Shown here one piece after another: positions 36,394-46,029 of a stretch of DNA of 64,000 nucleotides; position 1 is the stretch's first letter, and every line of letters begins with the position of its first letter. Position numbers and translations under genes: made by a program. The DNA is from UBA6055 sp965203755. GTDB taxonomy: Bacteria; Chloroflexota; Anaerolineae; Aggregatilineales; Phototrophicaceae. The notes beneath the pieces were generated by a model, which saw only the letters and a list, made by a program, of their open reading frames with translations, was not told where the DNA came from and ran no database searches. The DNA is taken from the NCBI GenBank assembly GCA_965203755.1, contig OZ241910.1, positions 1,426,001 through 1,490,000 on the forward strand. Direction: 5' to 3'.

Positions 36394-37059
36394 ATGCCAA
36401 CCAAGCAGCGCATGCAAAAGCTGAAGCGCGTCGCCCGCAATCGACAGGCAGGCTTGACCCTGGCGCTTGAGGATGTCTTTGACCCGCATAACCTCGGCGC
36501 AGTCACGCGCAGCTGCGACGCCTTTGGCATTCAAGAGCTTCATGTCATCTTCGAGACCCATCCCGAATTTGACCCGAAGCAAGTCGGCAAAAATAGCTCA
36601 ACCGCCACCAACAAATGGCTCAATTATCGCATTCATCACCATACCGAAACCGCGCTCCGGACACTCCAAGCTGAAGGCTGGCTGGTGGTCGCCGCGGTCA
36701 TTGACGCCGCCGCCGATTCAATCTTTGAAGCCGACCTTAGCCACCCGCAGATTGCCCTCTTGCTGGGCAACGAAAAAACCGGATTGTCACCAACAGCCAT
36801 TGCGCTGGCAGACCGACAAGTGACCATTCCGATGCAGGGGATCGCCCAGAGCATGAATGTCTCGGTCTCGGCTGCCGTGTTTATCTACGAGGTCACCCGC
36901 CAGCGGCGCGCTAAAGGGCTTGCAAGGTATCAGCCGGACGAAACGCAAGTTCAGCAGACCTTCGCTTATTTCCTTGAGATGCAAGCGCATTTCGTGCGGC
37001 GCAGCAAACGTTTGCGCCAGGAACGCGCCCGCAAACGGATGGCGCAGCTTAAGCAGTGA
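36394..37059 (+). CDS. trmH: TrmH-type tRNA 2'-O-ribose methyltransferase
   Basis: A 221-residue SPOUT enzyme. The three signature motifs are NLGAVTRSCDAFG (residues 31-43), LLLGNEKTGLS and IPMQGIAQSMNVSVSAA, which together form the trefoil knot and SAM site. TrmH methylates G18 of tRNA; a related rRNA target is possible. A basic C-terminal tail (RRSKRLRQERARKR) would aid RNA binding. It probably shares a transcript with the aldolase gene upstream. Confidence 0.9.
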   Translation: MPTKQRMQKLKRVARNRQAGLTLALEDVFDPHNLGAVTRSCDAFGIQELHVIFETHPEFDPKQVGKNSSTATNKWLNYRIHHHTETALRTLQAEGWLVVAAVIDAAADSIFEADLSHPQIALLLGNEKTGLSPTAIALADRQVTIPMQGIAQSMNVSVSAAVFIYEVTRQRRAKGLARYQPDETQVQQTFAYFLEMQAHFVRRSKRLRQERARKRMAQLKQ

Positions 37060-37070
37060 ACCGAATGCCA

Positions 37071-38015
37071 TCAGGCTTGGTCAAGGATGCCTATTATCGG
37101 GCGGTGGTCGCTCAAGTCATTGAAGGGAAGGCGGCTTTGAATATGGCAGGAGACGACCGCAAATCGCCCGGCGGGGTCATGCAAGAGCAGATGGTCAATC
37201 AGAATCCGATGTTTTTGATGCGTCCATCGGTCGCCGCAGTCGTTCGCCGGCATCAGCAGCCGAAAATATCCTTGCAGCATTTTCATTTCGGGCGCGCCTG
37301 GCCGGGCGTTCAAATCGCCAGCCAGCAGGACAGCCCGCTCCGGCTTGCCTTTCGCCTGGTCGGTCTGTTTGAGTTCTTCCATCACGTGCAGAATTTCGCT
37401 CACCTGCGCCTGCCGCATTTGCGATGCCGCCTGCGATCTTGCGCTGGTGAGGTCATGGCGGTCTTCATTGGTCAAAACACCGAGATGAGTGTTGAGAAAA
37501 TAGAAAGGGATGCCCCGATAATTCAGCGACGCCGCCATCAGGCTGCGCGGCTGGGTATCGCGATTGCCGCTGCTGTAAAGCGTCGCCCGGCTGATTGTCG
37601 TATGACGCGCCCACAAGCTGGACGGCGGCGAGCCTTGGGCTTGATAGCTGCCTTGGGGCCAGTTTTCCGGCGGCAGGTTGGTGAGAATGGCGTTGCCTTC
37701 CGCCGCCTGCGTTATCCCTTGGTAAACCGGGCGATCCCACAGCTTGGGATGGGGATGGCGGCGCATGGTCACTTCAGCGGCGAATGCGTTCCGGTAAGCC
37801 GCGCCCAATCCGCGCGCGATTTTTTGCCCGACGTCTTTTTCCTCCCCATCAACGACCGCCAAGCCCGTCTCCTGAAGCGCTATCAGGGTCGGCTGGGCTG
37901 GCTTGATGATTTGCCGCAAGGCGCTGCAAACATCGGCCGCCAGTTTATCATGGCTGTGCGGCGCCGGACGCATCTTGCGCGCGCCGCCGATATTAAAGCT
38001 CACGACCTGAAGCAT
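37071..38015 (-). CDS. Endonuclease/exonuclease/phosphatase family protein
   Basis: A 314-residue EEP-fold enzyme. Ordered motifs are VVSFNIGG at the start, ALQETG (metal Glu), NTHLGVL (His), LLAGDLNARP (Asp/Asn) and SDHRPI at the C-terminus (Asp-His). No signal peptide is evident, so it probably acts in the cytoplasm on nucleic acid or a phosphoester. It is convergent with trmH and divergent from the isochorismatase gene. Confidence 0.87.
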   Translation of the reverse strand: MLQVVSFNIGGARKMRPAPHSHDKLAADVCSALRQIIKPAQPTLIALQETGLAVVDGEEKDVGQKIARGLGAAYRNAFAAEVTMRRHPHPKLWDRPVYQGITQAAEGNAILTNLPPENWPQGSYQAQGSPPSSLWARHTTISRATLYSSGNRDTQPRSLMAASLNYRGIPFYFLNTHLGVLTNEDRHDLTSARSQAASQMRQAQVSEILHVMEELKQTDQAKGKPERAVLLAGDLNARPGAPEMKMLQGYFRLLMPANDCGDRWTHQKHRILIDHLLLHDPAGRFAVVSCHIQSRLPFNDLSDHRPIIGILDQA

Positions 38016-38154
38016 CGCCCGTACCTGACCATCAGCCTGTCGCCGGCATTATATCACAGCCCAATCGCCACGCGGACAATAAACCCCAGCTTGCCCCGAA
38101 CACCATTTTTTGATAAAAAAGACCGGGCAGGCTCACCAGGAAAGGCAAAGCGCG

Positions 38155-38712
38155 ATGATATCACTCGGCGACCGGATGGCTTTGATCATCATTGATGTGC
38201 AAGCGGGCCTGGATGACCCCGCCTTGGGCAAGCGCAGCAATCCCGATGCCGAAAGCAATATGGCGCGGCTGCTAGCCGAATGGCGGCGTAACCGCCGGCC
38301 GATCTTTCACATTCAGCACATGTCCACCGAAGCCAACTCGCCCCTGCGCCCCGAACTGCCGGGCAATGCCATCAAAGCTGTCGTGGCGCCTCAAGCCGAC
38401 GAGCCGGTCATCCAAAAGCAGGTCAACAATGCCTTTGTTGGCACCGATTTGGAAGCGCGCCTGCGCCGCGCCGATATTCGTTCGCTGGTCATCATCGGAT
38501 TAACCACCGACCATTGTGTCTCCACCAGCGCACGGATGGCCGGCGATCTGGGGTTTGAGACGGTCGTCGTGGCTGATGCGACCGCAGCGCACGAAACCCG
38601 GAGCTATGACGGCGCCCACTATCCGGCCGAAACTGTCCATGCCCTCGCGCTGGCAAACCTCCACCAAGAATTCGCCGCCATCCTGAATACCGATCAACTG
38701 CTGAACAGCTAA
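38155..38712 (+). CDS. Isochorismatase-family cysteine hydrolase
   Basis: A 185-residue protein with the catalytic triad of the family: Asp in IIIDVQAGLDD, Lys in VIQKQVNNAF and Cys in LTTDHCVSTSA, the last with the preceding cis-peptide region (IGLTTDHC). Members hydrolyse amides such as nicotinamide or biuret, or the enol ether of isochorismate. The start at 38155 is preferred over an upstream ATG because AAAGG lies before it. The GT2-like gene begins four bases after the stop, suggesting a joint transcript. Confidence 0.88.
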   Translation: MISLGDRMALIIIDVQAGLDDPALGKRSNPDAESNMARLLAEWRRNRRPIFHIQHMSTEANSPLRPELPGNAIKAVVAPQADEPVIQKQVNNAFVGTDLEARLRRADIRSLVIIGLTTDHCVSTSARMAGDLGFETVVVADATAAHETRSYDGAHYPAETVHALALANLHQEFAAILNTDQLLNS

Positions 38713-38716
38713 CCCG

Positions 38717-39694
38717 ATGTCCATTGCCGTCATCTCGTCCTTGCACCGCGCCGAAAATCACCTGCCGGCCTTTACCGCGGCGGTCTTGGACTTTGCCAAC
38801 AAGCTCCACCAAAGCGGCATTGAGGTTCATTATCTGCCGATTGTCAACGATGCCACCCCCCGCGAACGCGAGCAAATCGATAAATTGGCTGACAGCATCA
38901 ACAGCAGTCGCTTGGGACGCATGAGCCCGGCTTATGTCGGGCGCGAAAGCCTGTATGCCTCATGGAACCGCGGCATCGCGCTGGCTGAAACGTCTTTTTT
39001 CACCTTTTGGAATGTCGATGACATTCGCTCGCCGGGCGCATTTATCGAAGGCTATCGCGCCTTGCAAGGCGGCGCGGCGCTGGTCGATTTTGCTTTCACC
39101 ATCTCATCGGCTTACCGGCGCTTTGGCATCTTTCCCAGCGCGCGGCGCGTCGACAGCCCGATATTATTTCAGCCTTGCCAATTCACCCGCAAAAATGGCA
39201 TCGGCCCCTTCTTCATGGCAAGCCAATCACTGTACCGGCAGGCTGGCAGATTTGACGGCAATTTTCGCATTGCCGGCGATATGGAATGGGCTGGGCGCGC
39301 TTTGGCGCATGCCAATTTTTATCCAGCACGGCAAATCGGCGGACAATTCCTGATTCACGGCGGCAATTTGAGCAATATCGGCAGCGACCGCGAAGACATT
39401 GAAGTCAACATCATTTTTATGCGCCGCGGCGACTGGCATCAACTCCGACCAGCCAATCCAAAGGCTCAACGGGCGGCTTGGGATGATTGGGGAAACCCGG
39501 GCGGCATCTCCCTGCCCGATGAAGCCGCCGATTTCCTGTGGGGCGCATCAGCCGAACAGCGATGGCGGCAATACCAGAAAGAGCGAACACAAGCGCCAAT
39601 GCTGCGGCGGCTACGGCTGGCGCTGGCATCACGCGGACTGATTCGCAGCGTTGAATGGTCGCTTGCGGAACGCAGCCTTGAACGGCGATTTTGA
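38717..39694 (+). CDS. Family 2-like glycosyltransferase
   Basis: A 325-residue protein with a GT-A-like layout. An early AVISSLHRAENHL, then NVDDIRSPGAF (probable DxD-type metal site) and later GDMEWAGRALAH, like the ED/EW acceptor motif of GT2 enzymes, support the call. There is no membrane helix. It overlaps the following YfhO-type gene region closely (the stop at 39694 precedes the next ATG at 39697), so a shared role in surface glycan synthesis is likely. Substrates are unknown. Confidence 0.7.
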   Translation: MSIAVISSLHRAENHLPAFTAAVLDFANKLHQSGIEVHYLPIVNDATPREREQIDKLADSINSSRLGRMSPAYVGRESLYASWNRGIALAETSFFTFWNVDDIRSPGAFIEGYRALQGGAALVDFAFTISSAYRRFGIFPSARRVDSPILFQPCQFTRKNGIGPFFMASQSLYRQAGRFDGNFRIAGDMEWAGRALAHANFYPARQIGGQFLIHGGNLSNIGSDREDIEVNIIFMRRGDWHQLRPANPKAQRAAWDDWGNPGGISLPDEAADFLWGASAEQRWRQYQKERTQAPMLRRLRLALASRGLIRSVEWSLAERSLERRF

Positions 39695-39696
39695 CT

Positions 39697-42345
39697 ATGC
39701 ACAAACGACTCATACCGCTCATCCTCATCATTATTCTGACGCTGCTCTTCTTTCATCAGATGATGCTGACCGACAAAATCCTGGCGCGGGGCGACACCTA
39801 CAATTATTTCTACCCTTATTGGGACCTGCGTAACGCTGCCTTCCGCGCCGCCGAACTCCCCCTGTGGACAAACAGCATTTTCATGGGCGCCCCCTTGCTG
39901 GCGAACCCGCAGTTAGGCGCTTATTATCCGCCCAATTGGCTGACAGCCCCATTCCACGCGCCCATGGCCATTAAAATCAGCATCCTGCTCCATGCTGTCC
40001 TGGCTGGCGCGGGTATGCTGTTTTTGTATCGCCAGGTCATCGGCGCGCAATGGATTCCGGGGCTGGCGGCGGCGGCGATCTTCACTTTTGGCGGTTATCT
40101 GGGCGCCCATGTCGAGCAGATCAATCAGTTTCAAGGCTTAGCCTGGATGCCGATTTTGTTTGCGCTCTATCACCGCAGCCTGACTGCGGAATCGCCGCGG
40201 CGGGATGGTTTGCTGCTGGCGCTGACATGGGCGCTGCAAATTTTCAGCGGACACACCCAAACGGTGTTTATCACCGGCGTGGGTCTGGGATGTTATGGAC
40301 TGGTCATCGGCTTGGCGCCGGGACAAGCCCGCGTCAGGCGGCAGCGAATTGGACGCGGGCTGATGATCTTGGGGGGCTGTGCCCTGGCGGCGGCGGCGCT
40401 GGCGCTGCCGCAGATTTTGCCCAGCCTGGAGCTCGTCGGCATGTCTAATCGAAGCGCCGGCTTGGATGTGCAGGCGACCGCCTTTTCTCTGCCGCCCAAC
40501 CTGATTGGACGGGCTGTCCTGCCAAGTTATGACGGGCAGCTGTTCGGTGAATATGTTGCCTATCTCGGCATCCTGGGGCTGGGGCTGGCTTTATGGGGGA
40601 TGGCAGCGCAGCCGGCGGCGCCGCCAAAGAGCGGAAAATGGGCTTGGATCGTACTGGCGGCGGTTGGTTTGGGGCTGGCATTCGGACGTTTCAATCCCAT
40701 CTATCTCGTCCTGGCGGAACTGCCGGGCTTTAATCTGTTTCGCGTCCCAGCCCGCTGGCTGTCGCTGTTCACCTTGGCGATGGCGCTGCTGGCAGGTCTG
40801 GGGGTGCAGGCGCTCAATCCGCCGCATCTCGGTTCATCCGGCCGGCGGATGCGCCGGGCTGGGCTGGTCGTCATGTTCATCGGCGGCATCATTTTGCTGA
40901 CGCGCTTTGTTCTGGCGCCTGACCCGCGTCACATTTTTGGCGACGCCGCCATCCAGGATTCATCGCTGGCATTGTGGACGCTGACCGGACTGGTTCTATT
41001 GGCTCTGCTCCAGCTTCGTCATCGCTGGATGCCCCCCATCGCCGCCGCGCTGGTGATTTTGGAACTCTTTTTGGCATCATTGATTTTGCCCTATAATGAC
41101 CTAAGCCCGCCCGAAGTGTATCTGGGACAGCGCTTCACCATCAGTCAGCTGCTGGCTTATCAAGCTGAAGAGGCTGTCCCCGGCCGAACGCTGTCCATTA
41201 GCCAGATCTTCTTTGATCCGAGTGACATTGCCGCCTTGCGCGAACGTTACCATCAACTGGGCATGGACGCGGCTTCCCAATTCCACGCCTTGGATGCGGT
41301 TAAAAAACAGGAAATGCTGATGCCCAATCTGTCGCTGACTTGGGGAATCCCAAGCATTGACGGCTTTGGCGGCGGGATTTTGCCGACGATGTATTATTCG
41401 CAGTTTAGCTCATTGCTGCTGCCGGACAAGGCTTTGCGGGCAGTAGACGGCCGGCTGGGCGAACGTATGGCGCTGCCCGACTGCCGCGGCGCCTGCATTC
41501 CAAATCTGGAAGGGCTGCGACTGACTGACACGCGCTATCTCATCATCGATAAGGTCTACGATATATGGCACGAGGACATCGTTTATGATACCGCCTTAGC
41601 CAAGCAGTGGCAGCAGGTCAAGCGCTTGGACATCCCCGCCGGCGGCTATGATGAAGTCCGCATTTTGCATACGGGCCCGCTTGTCAGCGACATCCCGGCG
41701 CGCCGCATTCCGGGCGGCTTGCACATCACCATCACCGACTGGCAAACGTTGGAATCCATGCTTGCCACTGATCACAGCATCTTGGCCGTGACCGTGGTCA
41801 ACAGCCGCCGGCGGCAGGACTTTCTGCAAGTCCAACCGCCGCCGCTGGAGCGCATTCTGTCGAGCGCCATCAAAATCTATCGCCTCTCGTCTAGCCAGTC
41901 ACGGGCGCACCTGGCGCCGACGGCGCAGATCCTGCCCGATGACTGGCAAGGGCGCGAAGATGCCCTGCTAGTGATGGCGAATGGCGCGGATGCAGTGATT
42001 CACGGGGATGCCGCAAGCCGCAGTTTCGAGATGGGATCGGCGGGGCAGGTTGAATTTACGGAATACAGCGATACGCGGGCTGTGCTGCAAGTGCAATCGC
42101 CGGCTGATGCCTATCTAATCCTCAAAGATGCTTATTATCCGGGCTGGCAGGCGACTCTCAACGGTGAGCCGGTGCCGATTTTTCGGGCGAATGTCATGTT
42201 CCGCGCGGTGCCGGTGCCGGCCGGCGCAAGCGCCCTGGTATTCAGCTTTGAGCCGCGCTTGTGGCAAGCGGCGCTTTATGGCGGCATCTTCTTGTGGATC
42301 ATCGCTCTGGCATACCTGTTCATCTTGCGGCGCAAGCGCTGGTGA
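39697..42345 (+). CDS. YfhO-family large membrane protein
   Basis: About 882 residues. A first helix (residues 6-24), the loop GDTYNYFYPYWDLR and MGAPLLANPQLGAYYPPNW, and ten or more helices are typical of YfhO proteins, which are thought to glycosylate lipoteichoic acid or other surface polymers via lipid-linked sugars. A large exported domain and a last helix follow (IFLWIIALAYLFIL). The start at ATG 39697 is chosen over an upstream TTG that overlaps the preceding stop. It probably acts with the GT2-like protein upstream. Confidence 0.84.
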   Translation: MHKRLIPLILIIILTLLFFHQMMLTDKILARGDTYNYFYPYWDLRNAAFRAAELPLWTNSIFMGAPLLANPQLGAYYPPNWLTAPFHAPMAIKISILLHAVLAGAGMLFLYRQVIGAQWIPGLAAAAIFTFGGYLGAHVEQINQFQGLAWMPILFALYHRSLTAESPRRDGLLLALTWALQIFSGHTQTVFITGVGLGCYGLVIGLAPGQARVRRQRIGRGLMILGGCALAAAALALPQILPSLELVGMSNRSAGLDVQATAFSLPPNLIGRAVLPSYDGQLFGEYVAYLGILGLGLALWGMAAQPAAPPKSGKWAWIVLAAVGLGLAFGRFNPIYLVLAELPGFNLFRVPARWLSLFTLAMALLAGLGVQALNPPHLGSSGRRMRRAGLVVMFIGGIILLTRFVLAPDPRHIFGDAAIQDSSLALWTLTGLVLLALLQLRHRWMPPIAAALVILELFLASLILPYNDLSPPEVYLGQRFTISQLLAYQAEEAVPGRTLSISQIFFDPSDIAALRERYHQLGMDAASQFHALDAVKKQEMLMPNLSLTWGIPSIDGFGGGILPTMYYSQFSSLLLPDKALRAVDGRLGERMALPDCRGACIPNLEGLRLTDTRYLIIDKVYDIWHEDIVYDTALAKQWQQVKRLDIPAGGYDEVRILHTGPLVSDIPARRIPGGLHITITDWQTLESMLATDHSILAVTVVNSRRRQDFLQVQPPPLERILSSAIKIYRLSSSQSRAHLAPTAQILPDDWQGREDALLVMANGADAVIHGDAASRSFEMGSAGQVEFTEYSDTRAVLQVQSPADAYLILKDAYYPGWQATLNGEPVPIFRANVMFRAVPVPAGASALVFSFEPRLWQAALYGGIFLWIIALAYLFILRRKRW

Positions 42346-42516
42346 TCGACAGGACATCTCCCCAACGTCAATGCACGATCTGCGAGCAGACTCGATCCAA
42401 TTTAGCAATGCGAAAAGCGATCTATGATGAATCTGCGGCCGCTTGATTGCCTAAGACAGCCACAAGTCCATATTTTCACATTATTTTCTTGGAACTGCTT
42501 TTGTGATAAAAATCCA

Positions 42517-43905
42517 TCAGACCGACACAAGGTCGCTGGCGGTGCAGCATTGCATCAACTCCCCGATATGCTCTGCCGATTCCAACCCGCGGCAAAGGGT
42601 ATAGATTTGCTCCACCTGGTCGTCGGTCAATATCGCCTGGGTTAAAACGCGGAACTTCTCTCGCAGTTCCAAGTCGGTCATGCGAAACTCCGGCTCGCCT
42701 TTCATATTCGGCAGAAAGACCTGCCGCGCCTCGCCGGTGTCCAGCGCGATGTGCAGGCGGCATCCGTTCCACTGTGGATAGCGGCTTTCGATTTCGGGGG
42801 CGATGCTGACGGCGATTAACTGGCGCAGACGGCGCGCTTCAGGGTCATCCCAGGCGGCAAAGTCTTTAGGCCACGCGCTGCCTTGGGTCAAGGCAACCGC
42901 CGTCGATACCCGTATGCTCAATCCGGCGACTTCACGCGCCGGCGGGTTGGGGTCAACGCGGAAAATCGGCCGGGTAGCATAACCGTAGGTTTCCAGCTGA
43001 ATCGCCTCAATGGCAGACACATCCAGCGGGCCTTGCTGCAAAATCGCCTGAACGGCATCAATCGCCTGATGCGTGTGGCGGCAGCCTCCATGCGGCTTGA
43101 ATGCCGTGCCGAGGATGGCAAAATGGTCACCCAAATCATCAAACAGTTCGGCATCATAGCCATCCCCAAAGGCGCGGAAAAAGCCGTACTCCCCATCCAG
43201 CGCGCCGCGCGGCCCATAAAAGCCAGCATCAGCCAGCTGCATGGCAAACACACCGTTTCGGGCGCCAAATCCGGCGATCAGGTCTTTGGTGTCACAGGGG
43301 CCGCCTTCGTAGACATACTGCTCGGTTCCCGAAGACAAATCGGCCGCTATCGCCGCAGCCTGGATGGTCTTTTCGACATCCAAGCCGGCGCATCGAGAGG
43401 CTGCCAGCGCCGCCGCCATCGCGCCGACCGTGCCTTTCAAGTCCAGCCCGCGCGCCCGTTGCGCCGTCCGCGCCTGTTTGCCTATCCGAACGGCGGCGTC
43501 GTAGGCGGCCACGACCGCCGCAATCATTTCCATACCGGCGGTGCTATGCGCTTCACTGGCAGCCAGCACGGCCGGCACCACCTGCGAAGCAATGTGTCCG
43601 GCCGAGCGGTGCGAATCATCCATGCCGAGAATTTTGACCATGACCCCATTGGCAAAGGCCGCCCCTTCCAGCGAAGAACGGTGCCCCGCGCCCAGCAGAG
43701 TCGCTTGGCTGCCGCCCATCACTTCGGCGGCATAGCGCACCGCTTTTTGCCCTAAAGGATACTGATATCCGCCCAGGCCGACGCCGATGGAATCAAAAAC
43801 AAGGGCTTTTGCCAATTCAATCGCTTCATCGGGGATATCTTCATATCTTAGCTGGACTGTGTAGGCCGCAATTTTCTCAATCAGGGCTGTTTGGCTGTTC
43901 ATCAT
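42517..43905 (-). CDS. MmgE/PrpD family protein (first copy)
   Basis: A 462-residue protein of the 2-methylcitrate dehydratase/iminodisuccinate epimerase family. GMDDSHRSAGH (about 95-105), then EQYVYEGGPCDTKDL, HGGCRHTH and a C-terminal helical part match PrpD. The PrpD fold covers dehydratases and epimerases of tricarboxylic or amino-dicarboxylic acids; the exact reaction is unknown. It is the last gene of the minus-strand catabolic region, 15 bases after the DegT gene. A second copy lies at 49848. Confidence 0.85.
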   Translation of the reverse strand: MMNSQTALIEKIAAYTVQLRYEDIPDEAIELAKALVFDSIGVGLGGYQYPLGQKAVRYAAEVMGGSQATLLGAGHRSSLEGAAFANGVMVKILGMDDSHRSAGHIASQVVPAVLAASEAHSTAGMEMIAAVVAAYDAAVRIGKQARTAQRARGLDLKGTVGAMAAALAASRCAGLDVEKTIQAAAIAADLSSGTEQYVYEGGPCDTKDLIAGFGARNGVFAMQLADAGFYGPRGALDGEYGFFRAFGDGYDAELFDDLGDHFAILGTAFKPHGGCRHTHQAIDAVQAILQQGPLDVSAIEAIQLETYGYATRPIFRVDPNPPAREVAGLSIRVSTAVALTQGSAWPKDFAAWDDPEARRLRQLIAVSIAPEIESRYPQWNGCRLHIALDTGEARQVFLPNMKGEPEFRMTDLELREKFRVLTQAILTDDQVEQIYTLCRGLESAEHIGELMQCCTASDLVSV

Positions 43906-43920
43906 TCATCTCTCAAATCG

Positions 43921-45063
43921 CTAGTTGTTCAAAAATTTTCGCAATGTGTCAATCATATACTCCGTATCTTCAGCCGTGAGTTCGGGCGTGACTGGCAGGT
44001 TGACGATTTCAGAGGCCAAGCGGTCGGTCACCTTCAACTGGTCAGCATAAGGAAAAATCCCGTCATATACCGAGTATTGATAGATCGGCGGCGCATAGCT
44101 GACAACCGCTTCGATGCCGGCTTGTCGGAGTCGCTGATAGATTTCAAGCTGTCGGTCGACGCGAATGGCATAGGAGCGAAAGGTCGGCGCCGATTCGGCG
44201 CGGAAACTTGGGGTTCGCGCCGAGGTATCGGCTAGTCCGGCTTGCAAGGCGGCCGCAATCGCCCGCCGTTTGCGCGTCCACTCTTTCAGATAGGGCAGTT
44301 TGACCAAAAGCAGCGCGGCTTCCAGGCCGTCAAGCGGGACATTGTAGCCTTCGGCGACATAGTTCTGGTATCCCGCTTGGATATCGGCGCGGATGGGGTC
44401 GTGTCCATAGCCGACCAGCAGGCGCAGTTTTTCGTGGATTTCTTCGTCGCTGGTGACCAGCATAGCGCCGTTGCTGGCGCCGCCCAGCGGTTTGAAAGCC
44501 GAAAAGCTGAACATGGTCACATCAGCGAATGCGCCAACTGGCCGGCCATAATCAAATGCGCCCGATGCCAAAGCGGCATCCTCGACGATTTTCAAATCAT
44601 AGTGGTCGGCAATCAGTCTTAACCGCTTGACATTGGCGGGATGGCCATGGAGGTCAACCGGCAGCAGGGCGCGCGTATTCTTGGTGATGAGGCCTTCAAC
44701 AAGCGCTGGATTGATGGTGTAATCGCTTGCCAGCACATCACACAGCGCCGCGACGGCGCCGCATTGGCTGATGGCGCCGGTGGTCGAAATATCGGAGTTG
44801 CCGATGGTAATCACCTCGTCGCCGCGGCCGACCCCGGCGGCGCGCAAAGCCAGAAACAAGCCGACGGTGCCAGAATGCGCGGCGACGGCAAAACGCTGTT
44901 CAACTTCGGCGGCAAATGCCCTTTCAAGTTCTTCGCGAACGGCATAGGCATGGTGATACGAATCGAAAAGGATCGATTCAAGCGCCGCCATGATTTCGCC
45001 GCGCAGGCTTTGATGGGTTTCTGTGCCGCGCGAGCGCGGGACGCGAAAGGGGGCTTCTGACAT
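43921..45063 (-). CDS. DegT/DnrJ/EryC1/StrS family aminotransferase
   Basis: About 380 residues with PLP fold type I. The Schiff-base lysine is in FSAFKPLGG, the Asp that contacts the pyridine N in IVEDAALASGA, and SGTVGLFLAL is the cofactor phosphate loop. The family makes amino sugars or transaminates cyclitols. The start at 45063 is chosen because AGGAG then has six bases spacing, while the ATG at 45069 abuts it. It follows the permease gene closely and precedes a PrpD gene. Confidence 0.86.
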   Translation of the reverse strand: MSEAPFRVPRSRGTETHQSLRGEIMAALESILFDSYHHAYAVREELERAFAAEVEQRFAVAAHSGTVGLFLALRAAGVGRGDEVITIGNSDISTTGAISQCGAVAALCDVLASDYTINPALVEGLITKNTRALLPVDLHGHPANVKRLRLIADHYDLKIVEDAALASGAFDYGRPVGAFADVTMFSFSAFKPLGGASNGAMLVTSDEEIHEKLRLLVGYGHDPIRADIQAGYQNYVAEGYNVPLDGLEAALLLVKLPYLKEWTRKRRAIAAALQAGLADTSARTPSFRAESAPTFRSYAIRVDRQLEIYQRLRQAGIEAVVSYAPPIYQYSVYDGIFPYADQLKVTDRLASEIVNLPVTPELTAEDTEYMIDTLRKFLNN

Positions 45064-45072
45064 CGGCATCTC

Positions 45073-46020
45073 CTAGGCGCGGCCGCGGACGTTGGGGTCA
45101 AGGAAGTCGCGCAGCCAATCCCCCAAAAACACGACGCCCAAGACCGTAATGGTAATGGCGATGCCGGGAAAGGTCGTCATCCACCAAGCGCTGTTGATAT
45201 AGGTTTTCCCGTCTGCCAGCATCAAGCCCCAGGTCACTGTAGGCGGTTTGACGCCCAGGCCGAGGAAAGATAAAGAGGATTCGGCCAGGATGGTCACGCC
45301 GACCTGTATGGCTGCCAGGACGATACCGGAGGAGATGACGTTGGGCAGGATATGAAGAAACATGACCTTGCGGCGATTTTGGCCGAGCGCGTAGGCAGCC
45401 GTCACGTATTCCATTTCACGAACTTTGAGGACTTCGCCGCGGATGACGCGGGCAGAAGTCACCCAGCCAGTGAGGCCGAGGATGAGGATGAGCGTGGGCA
45501 GGCCGCCGCCGTCGCCGCCGGCAATACCTACTATTCCCGAAATAGCGATAACCCTGACGATAAAGGGGATGCTCAAGATGGCGTCGACGATCCGCATCAA
45601 GATGATATCGAGCCAGCCGCCGATGAAGCCGCTCAATAAACCATAGATGACGCCTATCGTTCCGGCGATGAACACCGAAACAATGCCGACCAGCACCGAC
45701 ACGCTAGCGCCGGCGATGATGCGGCTTAGGATGTCGCGGCCAAGCTGGTCAGTTCCCAAGACGTAGGCGCCTTTGCTGTCCGCATAGCCCGGTGGCTGGA
45801 AGCGCGCGCGCAGATTGTGTCCAACTGGATCATGGGGGGAGATGAGGGGGCCAATAATCGCCAGGATAACCACCAGGGTGACAATCAGCGTTCCTGCCAG
45901 CCCGACCGGACTTTTCGCCAGGGTGGATGCGACGCGTAGGGGCCATTTGCGCGGCGGCGGCAGAACCGAGACGTTTTCCATTAGCGAATCGACGGTGGGC
46001 CGGCTTGTCTGTTTTTCCAT
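45073..46020 (-). CDS. Dipeptide/oligopeptide ABC transporter permease, DppC type
   Basis: A 315-residue permease with a polar start, a first helix near residue 35, a periplasmic loop with HDPVGHNLRARFQPPGY and GTDQLGRDILSRIIAGAS, and the DppC/OppC cytoplasmic EAA-type loop (EMEYVTAAYALGQNRRKVMFLHILPN). The C-terminal LGDWLRDFLDP is typical. It acts with the DppB-type protein nine bases upstream and the binding protein encoded before it. No ATPase gene follows, which is unusual for this transporter family. Confidence 0.9.
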   Translation of the reverse strand: MEKQTSRPTVDSLMENVSVLPPPRKWPLRVASTLAKSPVGLAGTLIVTLVVILAIIGPLISPHDPVGHNLRARFQPPGYADSKGAYVLGTDQLGRDILSRIIAGASVSVLVGIVSVFIAGTIGVIYGLLSGFIGGWLDIILMRIVDAILSIPFIVRVIAISGIVGIAGGDGGGLPTLILILGLTGWVTSARVIRGEVLKVREMEYVTAAYALGQNRRKVMFLHILPNVISSGIVLAAIQVGVTILAESSLSFLGLGVKPPTVTWGLMLADGKTYINSAWWMTTFPGIAITITVLGVVFLGDWLRDFLDPNVRGRA

Positions 46021-46029
46021 CCGTTTGCC